Below, in pieces: positions 30,920-42,194 of a stretch of DNA of 64,000 nt. Position 1 is the stretch's first letter. Each line of letters starts with the position of its first letter. Origin of the DNA: Nemertoderma westbladi (Eukaryota; Xenacoelomorpha; Nemertodermatida; Nemertodermatidae); NCBI GenBank assembly GCA_032718475.1, contig JAUCBJ010002303.1:1-64000 (forward strand), given 5' to 3'. Under the pieces are notes generated by a model that searched no databases, was not told the origin of the DNA, and was given only the letters and a program-made list of their open reading frames with translations. The position numbers and the translations under genes are program-made.

Positions 30920-33467
30920 ATGGCAAGCAAACTTGTGCGAAAGAGAAAGGCGGAGCTAGGAGGAAAGGAGATACTGGTGGATTTCACCAAGAGGCATCCG
31001 GAAGAGAGGACAAGGGGATACTACGAGCGGTTAGAAAAGGGTCACGCAGTGCGAGCGCTACAGGACCACTTCAGGGAGGTGCACGAATAGCGGCTGGTCG
31101 GGACCTACGGGACGCCGTCGCTGGACAACGCGATCTTCGAGCATTTCCACTACGTGGTGAAAGGAGACGAGGCGAAGTTCGGGATTCCGAAGTACGCAAG
31201 AGAGTCAGAGGAAAGATTGGAAGAGGTTCATAGAGTCCGTCAACAGGGGAGGATACATGATCCTAGATGACGAAGGGACTGTGGAAGACAAGGAGGGTTC
31301 AAGGAGAGGATCGGCGGGATTGGCCAGAACCATACTCCTACATTTGGCCGCGCCAAATGGGGATATTTTCCTATTTGACCTGGGAACGTATGGGAAGAAG
31401 GACGGGCCGAAGTTAAACTTGCTGCCGAGGGCGGTGCAAGTCCTAGTGAGAGAGAAGTCGACAACAAAAGTGGGATTGGCGATTCGCGATGACACGGAGA
31501 GAATCATCGGTCCGGACACCCCCAACCTCCTGGATATGCAGACGGTCTTCATGGCTATGACAGCACCAGACGGGTTGGGACTAGTCGAGAACACAGGCCA
31601 TTGCGGAGCGGTGGCGATGGGCCAGCTATTGGGGCTCGTATGTCACAAACCAATGGACTGGGGGAAGTTCAGAGAAGAGTACGGAGCAGAATTAGCAAAC
31701 TCGCTGAAGTGGGGAGCGAGGCCGGAAAAACAAGAGGTGTATCAATTCCGAAGAGGAGCGATAAAGGTATATCAGAAGCGATATATCCTGCAGGAGGACT
31801 GGATAATGATAGGTTTGCTTAACCTATTCATGACCGTGGTTATCGAGAGGGAACCAGCGGCATTCCTATTATCGGGATCACCCCTAAACTACAGAAGAGC
31901 CTTTAAGACGGCTTTCGTGGGTCTGGTAGACCACCCGGGGCTGAAGGGCGAGTCGGTGTACTACAACAGCCGACATCTGGTAGACGGGGAGATAGATACT
32001 CCGTATCAGAGATGGGAGCAGCTAGAGACGGATAGACGAGAGGCGAAGCGACTGGAAGAAGTTGCTAGACGGGAGAGGAGAGAAGCAGAGGAAAGGGAGG
32101 AGGAAGCCAGGGCGCAGAGCTACGGCTTCGAGGAACAGACGGGCTTAGACGAACTTCGTTGGACTTCATCAGGGAGTTCGGGGGAGTCTCTAGGGCGAGA
32201 ACTGGGATGGACGGTGGGATCACCGAAACAGTCAACGTCGGGATTGCAAGCGACGCCCATACCAGCGGGCACTGAGGGCGACCAGCCGCTAAGGAAGCTA
32301 GGGGAGCTAGAGGGATGGAGAGCTACGGGCGAGAGCCAAGGCGGGAAGGGACATAGTGGGTCCACCGGGATACCGGGGTTGGAGTCACTGCCAGAGGAGG
32401 ACGAAGACGACGACGAGTTCGGGAGGATCGGCCACTCGGACACGCACTGGGTTGGCGGGAGGGTGGTGACGGCCAGTGGGGCGAGGGCCTTCTGGGATAG
32501 ACCCGGCAAACGGGCCTGGGTGCACGAGGAGCCGGCGATGGATTTCGCGGGGAGCACTATCAGGTTGGGCGAGCAACCGGGGACGGCACCACGGGTAGTA
32601 TTCGGGGAGACGATGCACGAGAGGGGCGAGGAGATCGACGTAGATAGGGACACTAACGCCCGGAAGTTCGCTTACCAGCGACTCCACAGACCGCGGAGAT
32701 CGCTTGGGACGAAAGACGACGTGGGGCGGGAGACATTGGTACTCGGCTGCGACTACTGTGGGAGACAGACCCACCAGGAAAGGAGCTGTTTGTACCGGTT
32801 CCAGAAAGGAACTAGTTGTCTCTATTGCCGCGAGTCGAGCCACAGGATGGGGGCGTGTCCACGGTTGCATAACCGATGTTCGAAATGTAACTTCCGGGGA
32901 CATTACGGATGCCAGTGCGACTGGATGGACGACAAAGAAAAGTTTAGGATCTTCGAGGAGGTGGCCGACGTCGGAGCGATGACTCGGCAACGCATGAAGG
33001 CCCAGGAGTTCCGGTGGGGCTTCTTTAACATCAATCAGGAGGCTCACATGGAGATTATCAAACGGAGGCTTCCGTTTACCTATCAGGAAGTGGCGACGGC
33101 GGTATCATATGCCGGAGTGATAAATACGCAGAGGTATTTGTATAGGTGGACGCCACAGAGTAGAGGAGAGTTTAGGGATTTCTTGGCGGAGCATGTGCCG
33201 CAGGCAATGAAGATGATCTTATGGGACGCCACCAGGGGGAGACAACAGGGCCACTCGGAGGGGCCACCCGCTAAGCGATACCGGGAGCTAATAACACCGG
33301 CACCCAAGGAGTCAACGACCGGGATCAGTAAGGAGGTGGTGGCGAGAGTCCGAAGCCAGAAAGCAGACAAGACCAGAGGAGCGGCAGTGACCAGGAAACG
33401 ACCCAGGGAGGAGGACGACAAAGGGAAAGACTTGAGGTGGTTCCCAAAGGCTGGTGGAACGAACTAA
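30920..33467 (+). pseudogene. ORF3 of BEL element B: predicted DEDD-type 3'-5' exonuclease with three CCHC zinc knuckles
   Basis: About 849 codons between pol and the 3' LTR, with two lesions: TAG at 31088-31090 and a one-base shift near 31222-31227. The 736-codon open part starts at 31257; residue numbers below count from there. At the start lies an RNase D/WRN-like pattern: MILDDEG (Asp4, Glu6), ILLHLAAPNGDIFLFDLG, LVREKSTTKVGLAIRDD (Asp78/79), LLDMQ, AMGQLLGL, and RYILQED (Tyr176, Glu180/Asp181) before a helix. Residues 252-286 are a charged coiled coil. Three perfect C-x2-C-x4-H-x4-C knuckles follow at 498-511, 521-534 and 541-554, then a basic C-terminus (KRPREEDDK). The exonuclease call is an inference from spacing and motifs. 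The knuckles are plain to see and suggest nucleic-acid binding. The position is that of env in retroviruses, but no signal peptide or membrane segment is present. Confidence 0.7.
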
Positions 33468-34121
33468 GACTTCGGTGTAACATGCCTGGAAGGCACCACG
33501 CGAGACGTGCGAACTCTTAAATACAAATTCAAATAATGTAAATAATCGAATAAGTACAATTTGTATGTACGTACGTAGCAATCAGTAATCTAGTAATGAA
33601 ATATATATATTCGAAGTAAGTACTATAGTCATATAACCTTTCTCAATTAGCTACTGGGACTGGGGACCAATGGACTATAATACTACTACGGACGAGACAT
33701 TGGACGACATCACGCTTCTTGAGTGCGATGGCACAAAAGGGAGGGGTGAAACTCGTCGGGAGTGAGTGGTCAGGATAGAGGTTGAGTTGTAGTGCGGAGA
33801 GAGTGCGGAGTATAGAGAGAGTGTGAGCGCAATTCAAGTGTGGGGGGGAGAAGTAAGAGGCAGATTGAGGGACGAGGAGGTTCGAGAGTGTGTAAGAGTT
33901 GGGGTGAGAGTAGAGTAGAGTTGGAGTGGCGAAAATGTTGGGGAAACAAAAGTCGTGTGGGAGGAGCGCACGATCGGCCCGACACGGGATGCCAGACAAA
34001 TGGGGTAGCATTATCATACCCATAGGGAGCGGTCTGGAAAGCCGGCTCTGAGAGAAAATAGTTCCACCCCACACCCGATACTAGATCGGGATCCAGCGGA
34101 ATTGTAGCGCACTAGAGGTGG
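33468..34121 (+). other. BEL B 3' untranslated region
   Basis: Non-coding, parallel to 22235-22897 in element A. No protein-like frame on either strand. Confidence 0.6.
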
Positions 34122-34150
34122 ATGCTATCTTCTCACCAGGAAGATAGCAT
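34122..34150 (+). promoter_or_regulatory. Perfect 11-bp stem-loop next to the polypurine tract (B)
   Basis: Same stem as in element A (ATGCTATCTTC/GAAGATAGCAT), with loop TCACCAG. Flanking 3' UTR sequence has diverged more than the stem. Confidence 0.6.
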
Positions 34151-34159
34151 GGGGGGGAG
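34151..34159 (+). promoter_or_regulatory. Polypurine tract of BEL element B
   Basis: GGGGGGGAG directly before LTR3. Confidence 0.75.
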
Positions 34160-34726
34160 TGTTAGCTTATCCAATTCCGCTAACCACCCCATAAAGTGAG
34201 CCATTAAGCAATATTGGGGAACACGAGGGTGAGCAGTCAACCTCGTGTCACCCCAACAAAGTGGGAAGGAGAAAGCACACACACACACACACACAATAAG
34301 GGTCAGGGGTTACACCCCTGAGAGAGAGAGAGAGAGAGTAACAGGGGCGAAGGGAAACCCTCCAGGGGAGGAAAAGGGCGACAACAGGGTTATTAGACAA
34401 TGGGGGGAAGGCATCGGTTGAGTAATGTAACACAGCCAACCGTGCAATATATATTATCAGTACAGTAATCATTTCATTCACTTATAGTAAGTCAGTTTAG
34501 CTAGGGTAGTACCGGAACTTCAATTACCGTCTTCGTATACCATCCGTGTATCCAATATTGTATCTTATACTTTGTGTTATCATCTGTATACCTTATATCA
34601 TATCTTATACTATTATACCCGGAGAACTATATACAGCGATCAATAACTCTCTTTACCTTTCACACACGGCGGGGACGCGTAGATTGAAAACCGGATAAAC
34701 CGGGATCCTCCGTAGATCCCGTCACA
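34160..34726 (+). repeat. LTR3, 3' LTR of BEL element B
   Basis: 567 bp with the same TGTTAGC start and GATCCCGTCACA end as LTR1/2, but much internal divergence. It includes an (AC)n run near 34277-34297 and a (GA)n run near 34319-34338 that explain the extra length. The right flank begins CTTGTAGATATTCCC. Confidence 0.92.
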
Positions 34727-34804
34727 CTTGTAGATATTCCCATTGAATTCACTGGGAAGAGCTATCACCTGGGCTGGGGTGGGGTGATACAATACAAACT
34801 CACA

Positions 34805-35555
34805 GGTGATTTTTGCTTAATGTCTGGGATAGAGTGACTGGGTAAACACAACCTTACTAAACTTGGCAACATGGCATGTAATATACTTGTCTGCAGTTTG
34901 GGCCTGTAATAATAGCATTCACAAGGCCCTCACTATCATTTTTCATGAGCTCACCAGCTGGTGATTATACATTACTATTGGGTCTATGGCAATTTTCGTG
35001 TTTTGGGGCTATTTTTCGAAATAAAACAAGTTGAGATGTTTCAATTTAAACCGCGATTTCACAAGTACCCATAGAAATCTATTTTCATGGTTCATGCAAA
35101 ATTTAATCAAAATCGTTAGAGCCGTTTTTGCACAAGTTAAGTAGGTACTGTAGTTGTCTAGTCAGTAGCTTTTTTGCTTATTAGAAGACCGATAGGACTT
35201 CATACTGTAAAAGTATTCACTATGTATGTATATCGGGTTAACTCCTCCGAAACTATAGTTCGCCTGTCAATGAATGAAAGTTATATGAATCGACGCAACT
35301 CAACCCCAGGGTGTGGAAAAAAAAAGTTTCTAAAAAAATTATTAAAGTGTATTTTTTTGTTTCAAAAAATAGCCTCAAAACACGAAAATTGCTATAGACT
35401 CAATGATAGAAACACAAGCTGCTGGTGCTCATGAGGGCCTAGTAAGCTACTAACTATTGATTGAATGGATAGGCCCAAACTGCAACGAATTACATTACTT
35501 GTCAAATTTATTACTATCTCACTCTATCCCAGACAGAAAGCAAACATTGTAATAT
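34805..35555. repeat. Imperfect fold-back repeat with ~200-bp inverted arms
   Basis: The left arm (about 34805-35015) and right arm (about 35365-35555) are inverted copies sharing strings such as CACTCTATCCCAGACA, AAAACACGAAAATTGC and GGCCCAAACTGCA. The right-arm sequence recurs in direct form at about 57130-57310 and partly at 42120-42180, so it is a dispersed family. The 350-bp centre has no coding capacity. Confidence 0.65.
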
Positions 35556-37900
35556 ATTAGCCCGCCAGCCTATGATGTCCTTCAGTCCCGGGATGCACCA
35601 CAGCGCTTGTTTTATTGTACTAACTGACACCTGGCCGCCCGGTTGAACTTAGATTAATTACTGGCACCCGGTTGCACTCGCCGACACGTGGTTTGACTAA
35701 CTATGGCCTAAGGTTGGTCTTGTTAGTGTGATCGTAGTCCCGGTTTACTACTGTTCGAGCAATTTTCATAGCAGGCTGCATAGAGCCTGCTATGGTTAAC
35801 TAAATACTGGCCCCGAAACGGCGAAAGTAAAGGTATTATATGTTAACTAGAACGCCATCAAGATGGCTTTAAACGAACCTGTCTTACACAGACTCCAAGA
35901 AACAGATGGGATTGGAAGATGCAAACCAAGAATGACTTGCATCAACCAAAAAACTGCCTCCCATCTAATGTAATACACATTCGCCTAGGCAAACAAATCA
36001 TAATCACAATTACTACGATGATCTGTGAAATGGTATCCATATCCGCAACCTGAGAAACGGCCCAAAAGAGCAGTTTATTCTGCGGAGGGGTCTTTTCTGT
36101 ATTAGATAAATAAAATAAAGAACACTATAATTACAGTATTTATACCTGATACATTCTCAGTTAGCCTAATAAAAACATCGGAGCAACCAATATAATGTAC
36201 ATGTACAAGCATCCTATGAAAGTTTGTGAAATGTTCCCTTAAGTCTACCCAACAGCCGTTGGTACCCGGCTGGCAGCCACCCTGGTTCAGTTTTATGGTT
36301 TTGTTAGTTTAATCGACAGCTGTTGTAAACGTCCCAGATATACAAAACCTACTAAGCCTTTGCATTACAATTGAGCTTAGCCTAAGTTGATGACAGTATT
36401 ATAACGATGACAATTAGGCCCTATAGATACATACGATATATAAATGATGTACTGCTTGACATTACACTAACTGGCTGAATAGAGATAGAACTATAATAAT
36501 ACGTTTGGCATTCTGTCAGATTTGAGTAGTAAGTAACCTCATAATAATTGCTAAATATCAATCACCTGAAAAACATTTCAAGCAAGGGAGTTGTGGGTAT
36601 TTAATTTCGCGTTCAATAATGTTGAATATATGCAAATATTTCGAATATCGCACTTCGAATCGTTCCCAACTTTTTTATTCAACAACTAGACAACAATTGA
36701 TAAATACTTGCGTTTACAATTTTACAATGCATGCAAGTGGTTTCAAGCCATTTGGTGAACATACATAGTGACATATGTAGTGATATAGGTAAATATATAA
36801 ATATATATATCCATCGTGTTTTTGCCGGCCTCAGCTTTAGACAAAAACTACCCAGTCTAAAGACAGGTTCGTTATAAATTCACAAAGAAGGACAAACTGA
36901 TACGACGGTTGTCAATATCTGTGCGAATGTTTTTTCCCTTAGCATTCTCATTGGTGCTTCTATCAGTCTACAGTATACTATGTTAGTGCCATATACTGTA
37001 GCAACCAACAACATTCTATAGCCAGGTTGGTGGAAAAAGCAGTTCAAAAATAACTCACGGTTGGTTAGATTTCCAAGCGGCGTCAAGAAGAGTTAACTGG
37101 TTAATAGGTACAGCACTGCTGGCGCATCCCGGGGCTGGCGGACACTGGCTGTCACTCATCCTGGACCTGTCCTGCATTGTTTATTTGACATAAGGTAGCG
37201 GCAGCAACACTCTTTAAATCACTTAGCTTTAAGTAGGCCTACCTGTCTCCAGTCTGCATGTGTGTTGTGCACTTCTTACTGGTCCGCAATGCTGCAATGC
37301 CTAATCTCTAAAATCACATACGGATTATTCTCCATAGGAATCCATTACGGCACACAAGCGAATGTACATAGGGATACGGCAAATGCATACGGATACGGCG
37401 AAAAGTTACAGTATTTAAACCCGCCATTTCGACCGTTTCCTTGTGTTTTAAAACACGAGACAGTGGCACGTTATTTTAACCAAAACAATTTACTAAACAC
37501 AATTGAACAGGTTTCAGTTTTATTTTTGAGATTAAGGGGGGATGGGGGGGTACCCCCTCCTTGTGTAAAATTTTCATATTTTTGGTTTTCTATTTCATCT
37601 CATGCAGAATTTAATGGGGAGTACAAATCTTGAAACAGTTTGGCGAGATCTTTTTTAGTTCTCGAGTTATCGCTGTCTTTCCGTCTATCAGTTTGTCCGT
37701 CAAAATTTAGAAGACAGACAGACATGCTGTCAGACAGACATATTAGATGCCACCAAACATTAAAACTGACATCAGAAATGAAATCACCGACCCCGAAAAC
37801 CCCCATATTGATAATTTTAGTGAGTTGGTATGAAGCCATAGTGTCAAACAAAGTCATTAACACCCGATTAACACATTTTTCAAAATACTACTCCTCCGCC
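35556..37900. other. Intergenic spacer
   Basis: Mostly AT-rich sequence without a convincing gene. A hairpin CGCCATCAAGATGGC followed by TTTAAACGAACCTG near 35850-35885 recurs at 42070-42105 and 57080-57115. Around 37640-37760 is a (GTCT/GTCC)-rich stretch followed by sequence of the common dispersed type that also occurs near 48700 and 61600. A minus-strand frame at 36880-37086 has no family resemblance. Confidence 0.4.
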
Positions 37901-40240
37901 GTTTTTCACCCAAATTCGATAATTTATGGCTCGTTTGAAAGGTTTTTTGAACATCTTGAAAAATTATCCAGCACTTTTTTGAAAAAAATATTTTTTTTAA
38001 TATTATTGAAAACTTTAATTAATTTTATTAATTTTAATTAATAAATTTAAATAATTTACTTAAAAATTAATAATTTAAAGAATCGGCTGGATAATTTTTG
38101 TAGAAACGATGGTGCCGAGTCCAAAAAAGTTGGTTTCAAAAAAATTCGATAAATATTAAGGGACTAGTAGTTTTTTTAGTGAAATATTTAATTCCGCCAC
38201 TCGCCGCTAGAGGGAAACAAAAAAATTTTAAATTTCAATTTTTGTTGCTCTTTGGCCTTCCCCACGGAGGCTGAACACAACATATAACAGTGATATTGAC
38301 CTACTACACGAAGTTTGAGCTGTTTAAAAAAAAACTCTCCTGAGGGGGTACCCCCTCCCCCTTAAACAGCTGTAATAACTGTAAAACCTGGACTATTGGC
38401 TTGTCATTAAAAACTATAAGATATTCGGTAGACTGACTATCCCGACCCGGGTCAGTAGGCTATATGATTCAGTGATTGATACTGTCAGCACAAAGTACTA
38501 CAGTCAGTACTGCAGTAGGTACAGCTGGGTTTTCTATATTACTGTATTATAACAACGGATTTAACTGTTTAATTGATTACTGGATTCTAAACTTATTAAT
38601 ATGTAACGAAAGCCTATTACTTTTACACTTACAAAAACAAAATTAAAAATAAATTATTCACAAGTACTGAAGTACTTTTCGTTTTTCACCCAAATTCGAT
38701 AATTTATGGCTCGTTTGAAAGGTTTTTTGAACATCTTGAAAAATTATCCAGCACTTTTTTGAAAAAAATATTTTTTTTAATATTATTGAAAACTTTAATT
38801 AATTTTATTAATTTTAATTAATAAATTTAAATAATTTACTTAAAAATTAATAATTTAAAGAATCGGCTGGATAATTTTTGTAGAAACGATGGTGCCGAGT
38901 CCAAAAAAGTTGGTTTCAAAAAAATTTCGATAAATATTAAGGGACTAGTAGTGTTTTTAGTGAAATATTTAATTCCGCCACTCGCCGCTAGAGGGACACA
39001 AAAAAATTTTAAATTTCAATTTTTGTTGCTCTTTGGCCTTCCCCACGTTGGCTGAACACAACATATAACAGTGATATTGACCTACTACACGAAGTTTGAG
39101 CTGTTTAAAAAAAACTCTCCTGAGGGGGTACCCCCTCCCCCTTAAACAGCTGTAATAACTGTAAAACCTGGACTATTGGCTTGTCATTAAAAACTATAAG
39201 ATATTCGGTAGACTGACTATCCCGATCCGGGTCAGTAGGCTATGATTCAGTGATTGATACTGTCAGCACAAAGTACTACAGTCAGTACTGCAGTAGGTAC
39301 AGCTGGGTTTTCTATATTACTGTATTATAACAACGGATTTAACTGTTTAATTGATTACTGGATTCTAAACTTATTAATATATAACGAAAGCCTATTACTT
39401 TTACACTTACAAAAACAAAATTAAAAATAAATTATTCACAAGTACTGAAGTACTTTTCGTTTTTCACCCAAATTCGATAATTTATGGCTCGTTTGAAAGG
39501 TTTTTTGAACATCTTGAAAAATTATCCAGCACTTTTTTGAAAAAAATATTTTTTTTAATATTATTGAAAACTTTAATTAATTTTATTAATTTTAATTAAT
39601 AAATTTAAATAATTTACTTAAAAATTAATAATTTAAAGAATCGGCTGGATAATTTTTGTAGAAACGATGGTGCCGAGTCCAAAAAAGTTGGTTTCAAAAA
39701 AATTCGATAAATATTAAGGGACTAGTAGTGTTTTTAGTGAAATATTTAATTCCGCCACTCCCCGCTAGAGGGACACAAAAAAATTTTAAATTTCAATTTT
39801 TGTTGCTCTTTGGCCTTCCCCACGTTGGCTGAACACAACATATAACAGTGATATTGACCTACGACACGAAGTTTGAGCTGTTTAAAAAAAAACTCTCCTG
39901 AGGGGGTACCCCCTCCCCCTTAAACAGCTGTAATAACTGTAAAACCTGGACTATTGGCTTGTCATTAAAAACTATAAGATATTCGGTAGACTGACTATCC
40001 CGACCCGGGTCAGTAGGCTATATGATTCAGTGATTGATACTGTCAGCACAAAGTACTACAGTCAGTACTGCAGTAGGTACAGCTGGGTTTTCTATATTAC
40101 TGTATTATAACAACGGATTTAACTGTTTAATTGATTACTGGATTCTAAACTTATTAATATATAACGAAAGCCTATTACTTTTACACTTACAAAAACAAAA
40201 TTAAAAATAAATTATTCACAAGTACTGAAGTACTTTTCGT
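37901..40240. repeat. Three tandem ~780-bp units upstream of DHDH copy 1
   Basis: Units at 37901-38680, 38681-39458 and 39459-40240 are nearly identical (a few substitutions and single-base indels). Each starts GTTTTTCACCCAAATTCG and ends TACTGAAGTACTTTTC. Each includes the palindrome-like GGGGGTACCCCC and a long AT-rich core. The high identity implies recent amplification. The array ends about 245 bases before the DHDH start codon. Confidence 0.93.
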
Positions 40241-40483
40241 CTACTCTAGTGCATACTGTCAGACTGTATATAAAGAAATATAAACAATAATATAAAGAAA
40301 TATTTCATGGGATATTTATATTTATAAGATAGGACATTGTTCATACTGATACTGTATAGTGGTACTTTTATAAACATTACAACCCTAAATAATGGTGATG
40401 TCAATTTAAACAGTATTAGTATACGACTACCAACTACTGTAGATAACATAAATAATCTAATAACTGACAATATAAATCTGTAA
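40241..40483 (+). other. 5' flank of DHDH copy 1
   Basis: AT-rich. The last ~20 bases (TAACTGACAATATAAAT, then CTGTAA before the ATG) match the flank of copy 2; upstream of that the two flanks are unrelated, so the duplication boundary lies near 40462. Any promoter must lie in unit-derived or unique sequence that copy 2 lacks. Confidence 0.4.
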
Positions 40484-41515
40484 ATGGCTCTTCTTAGATG
40501 GGGTATTTGCGGGAGTGGCAAGATTAGTCACGATTTCAGCCTAGCGCTAGCCCTGAAAGCTGGAAAAGACAGACACTTGCTGCAAGCTGTTGCTGCGAGA
40601 AACAGCGAACGAGCTCAAAAATTCGCAAAAATTCACAACATCGGCACAGCGTACGGGGATTACAAGCAGCTAGCTGAGGACAGCGCTGTAGACATCGTCT
40701 ACATCGGAGTCATACATCCGCACCATTTCGAAACCACTAAACTCTTCCTAAACGCAGGTAAACACGTATTGTGCGAGAAACCCTTAACCTTGTCATCCAA
40801 AGAAACAACCACTCTATGCGAGTTGGCAAAGAAGAACAACGTATTCCTTGCGGAGGGATTGTGGTCCCGATATTTTCCCATCTATAAACGGATACGCCAG
40901 ATTATTGATGATAATGAAATAGGCGATGTTCGAACCGTGGCTGCCAATTTTGGTTTCAATTTATCTGCAGTCGATAGGCTGACAGATCCAGCACTTGGTG
41001 GTGGTGCTTTGTATGATTTGGGTTTGTACACGATTCAGTTTGCCTTGTGGATATACCACAACTTTGGCTACAAACTTAATGATATATCTTCAGTAGGAGC
41101 TTTAAACCCGAGTACCAAAGTAGATGAAACCACTGTCGTTACGATGAAGTTTGCCGATTCCAAATTAGCGGTTCTCACCTCTTCCACCTCTTCTATACTG
41201 TCGAACACTGCAGTTGTGTCCGGCACATTGGGGTGTTTAACGGTTGAGAAGTTGTGGTGTCCCACCAAATTGGTCGTCAATGGGAAAGAAGAAATTTACG
41301 ACCTACCGGATATTAAGGAGATTAATTTAAAGGACAAAGGAGGATTTAATTTTATAAATTCAGCGGGTTTGATTTACGAGGCAGATGCAGTTCGCACCGC
41401 CATTAACGCCGGTCTCAAAGAAACTGCCGAAGCTCCTTGGTCTCAGACAATAGCGATAAGTGAGATAGTAGATACTGTACTTAAACAGGTTGGGTATAGA
41501 AGTGGAACTTTGTAA
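40484..41515 (+). CDS. DHDH: Trans-1,2-dihydrobenzene-1,2-diol dehydrogenase-like (GFO/IDH/MocA family), copy 1
   Basis: An intact 343-residue ORF in one exon, the usual length of dimeric dihydrodiol dehydrogenase, an NADP-dependent enzyme that oxidises dihydrodiols and some sugars. The N-terminal Rossmann motif is WGICGSGKISHDF. The family Lys lies in CEKP (Lys99). The C-terminal domain has GGALYDLGLYTIQ with Asp178 and Tyr182, the latter being the expected catalytic Tyr, and ends with SEIVDTVLKQVGYRSGTL. No signal peptide is present, so a cytosolic location is expected. It lies in a segment duplicated at 55477-57160; copy 2 is about 90% identical overall, with one 219-bp block (40684-40902) wholly identical. 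Lack of introns suggests an ancestral retrocopy. Confidence 0.93.
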   Translation: MALLRWGICGSGKISHDFSLALALKAGKDRHLLQAVAARNSERAQKFAKIHNIGTAYGDYKQLAEDSAVDIVYIGVIHPHHFETTKLFLNAGKHVLCEKPLTLSSKETTTLCELAKKNNVFLAEGLWSRYFPIYKRIRQIIDDNEIGDVRTVAANFGFNLSAVDRLTDPALGGGALYDLGLYTIQFALWIYHNFGYKLNDISSVGALNPSTKVDETTVVTMKFADSKLAVLTSSTSSILSNTAVVSGTLGCLTVEKLWCPTKLVVNGKEEIYDLPDIKEINLKDKGGFNFINSAGLIYEADAVRTAINAGLKETAEAPWSQTIAISEIVDTVLKQVGYRSGTL

Positions 41516-42194
41516 TTTTTTATCATCAGGAAATTCAGAACCAGTATACTGTGTAAGGGTCAAGAGTGACTAAGTGTGCTGTAAGACTATTATACCATAA
41601 ATTAATAATTATTTCATGGAGTGACTGAGAGGTAATACAGTATTATTGATTTTTAAGTGTTGAGGTGATGGTACATAAACAAAACAAATGACAATTAGGT
41701 ATTAATTATTGTTTTATATACTTACAGTGTTGCATTTTTAATTACTGTATAACATTATATTCATTCATGCAGTAATTAATTAAGCTGTTAAAGAATCAAT
41801 TATATAATTCCCTCGGCTTTTACATTATGACCGGTAATATTTTATCAATTTGTTTTATGTAATGGACGACCCCACCCCATATGTTTTCTACAAATCTTTT
41901 TTATCGTATTTTGTATTGCTTCACAGTTGACTGAACCATAGGGATTATAAAATTCTGGTTACGACTGTTGCGCTTGCCATCATTAAGATTGGTAAAACTT
42001 ATAGATTCTCAAACGGTTACGAATTAAATTGGGCATCCGGGGTCCGGATAATTAAGTAATTTAAACTAGAAAGCCAGCAAGCTGGCTTTAAACGAACCTG
42101 CCCTCAAACCAGTACCCTGAGTCAGTACCCTGAGTGAGCGAAATTGAAAACATGAAAATTGCCATCAACTCAATGATAGAACAGTCTGTGTTTG
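41516..42194 (+). repeat. 3' flank of DHDH copy 1, duplicated at 56519-57160
   Basis: Non-coding. Nearly identical to the flank of copy 2 apart from small indels, proving segmental duplication rather than independent retrocopies. The match ends near 42180, where a gypsy-like element begins. It contains the hairpin AAAGCCAGC/GCTGGCTTT near 42070-42090. Confidence 0.85.

Larger units (their letters stand above)
23477..34726 (+). mobile_element. BEL/Pao retrotransposon B (5'-truncated, with third ORF)
   Basis: Begins in gag after LTR2 and continues through pol, a roughly 740-bp repeat array, a large ORF3, the 3' UTR with hairpin and polypurine tract, and LTR3. Three nonsense codons, one frameshift and a 13-codon deletion inactivate pol. 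LTR3 differs clearly from LTR1/LTR2, so the A-B junction is likely a recombination or deletion product rather than one insertion. Confidence 0.9.

Noticed and set aside
30874-31233. 119-codon frame beside the ORF3 start
   Set aside because: It overlaps ORF3 in another frame and has a low-complexity basic composition; the ORF3 frame (30920) fits better and leads into the exonuclease-like domain.
31257-33467. ORF3 as an envelope protein
   Set aside because: No signal peptide, no membrane segment and no glycoprotein-like cysteine pattern; the cysteines form three CCHC zinc knuckles instead.
35174-35434. 86-codon plus-strand ORF
   Set aside because: It crosses into the right arm of the fold-back repeat and its composition is not protein-like.
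36880-37086. Minus-strand 68-codon frame considered as a further NALCN exon
   Set aside because: No match to any NALCN segment in order, no good splice sites, and composition like the surrounding spacer.
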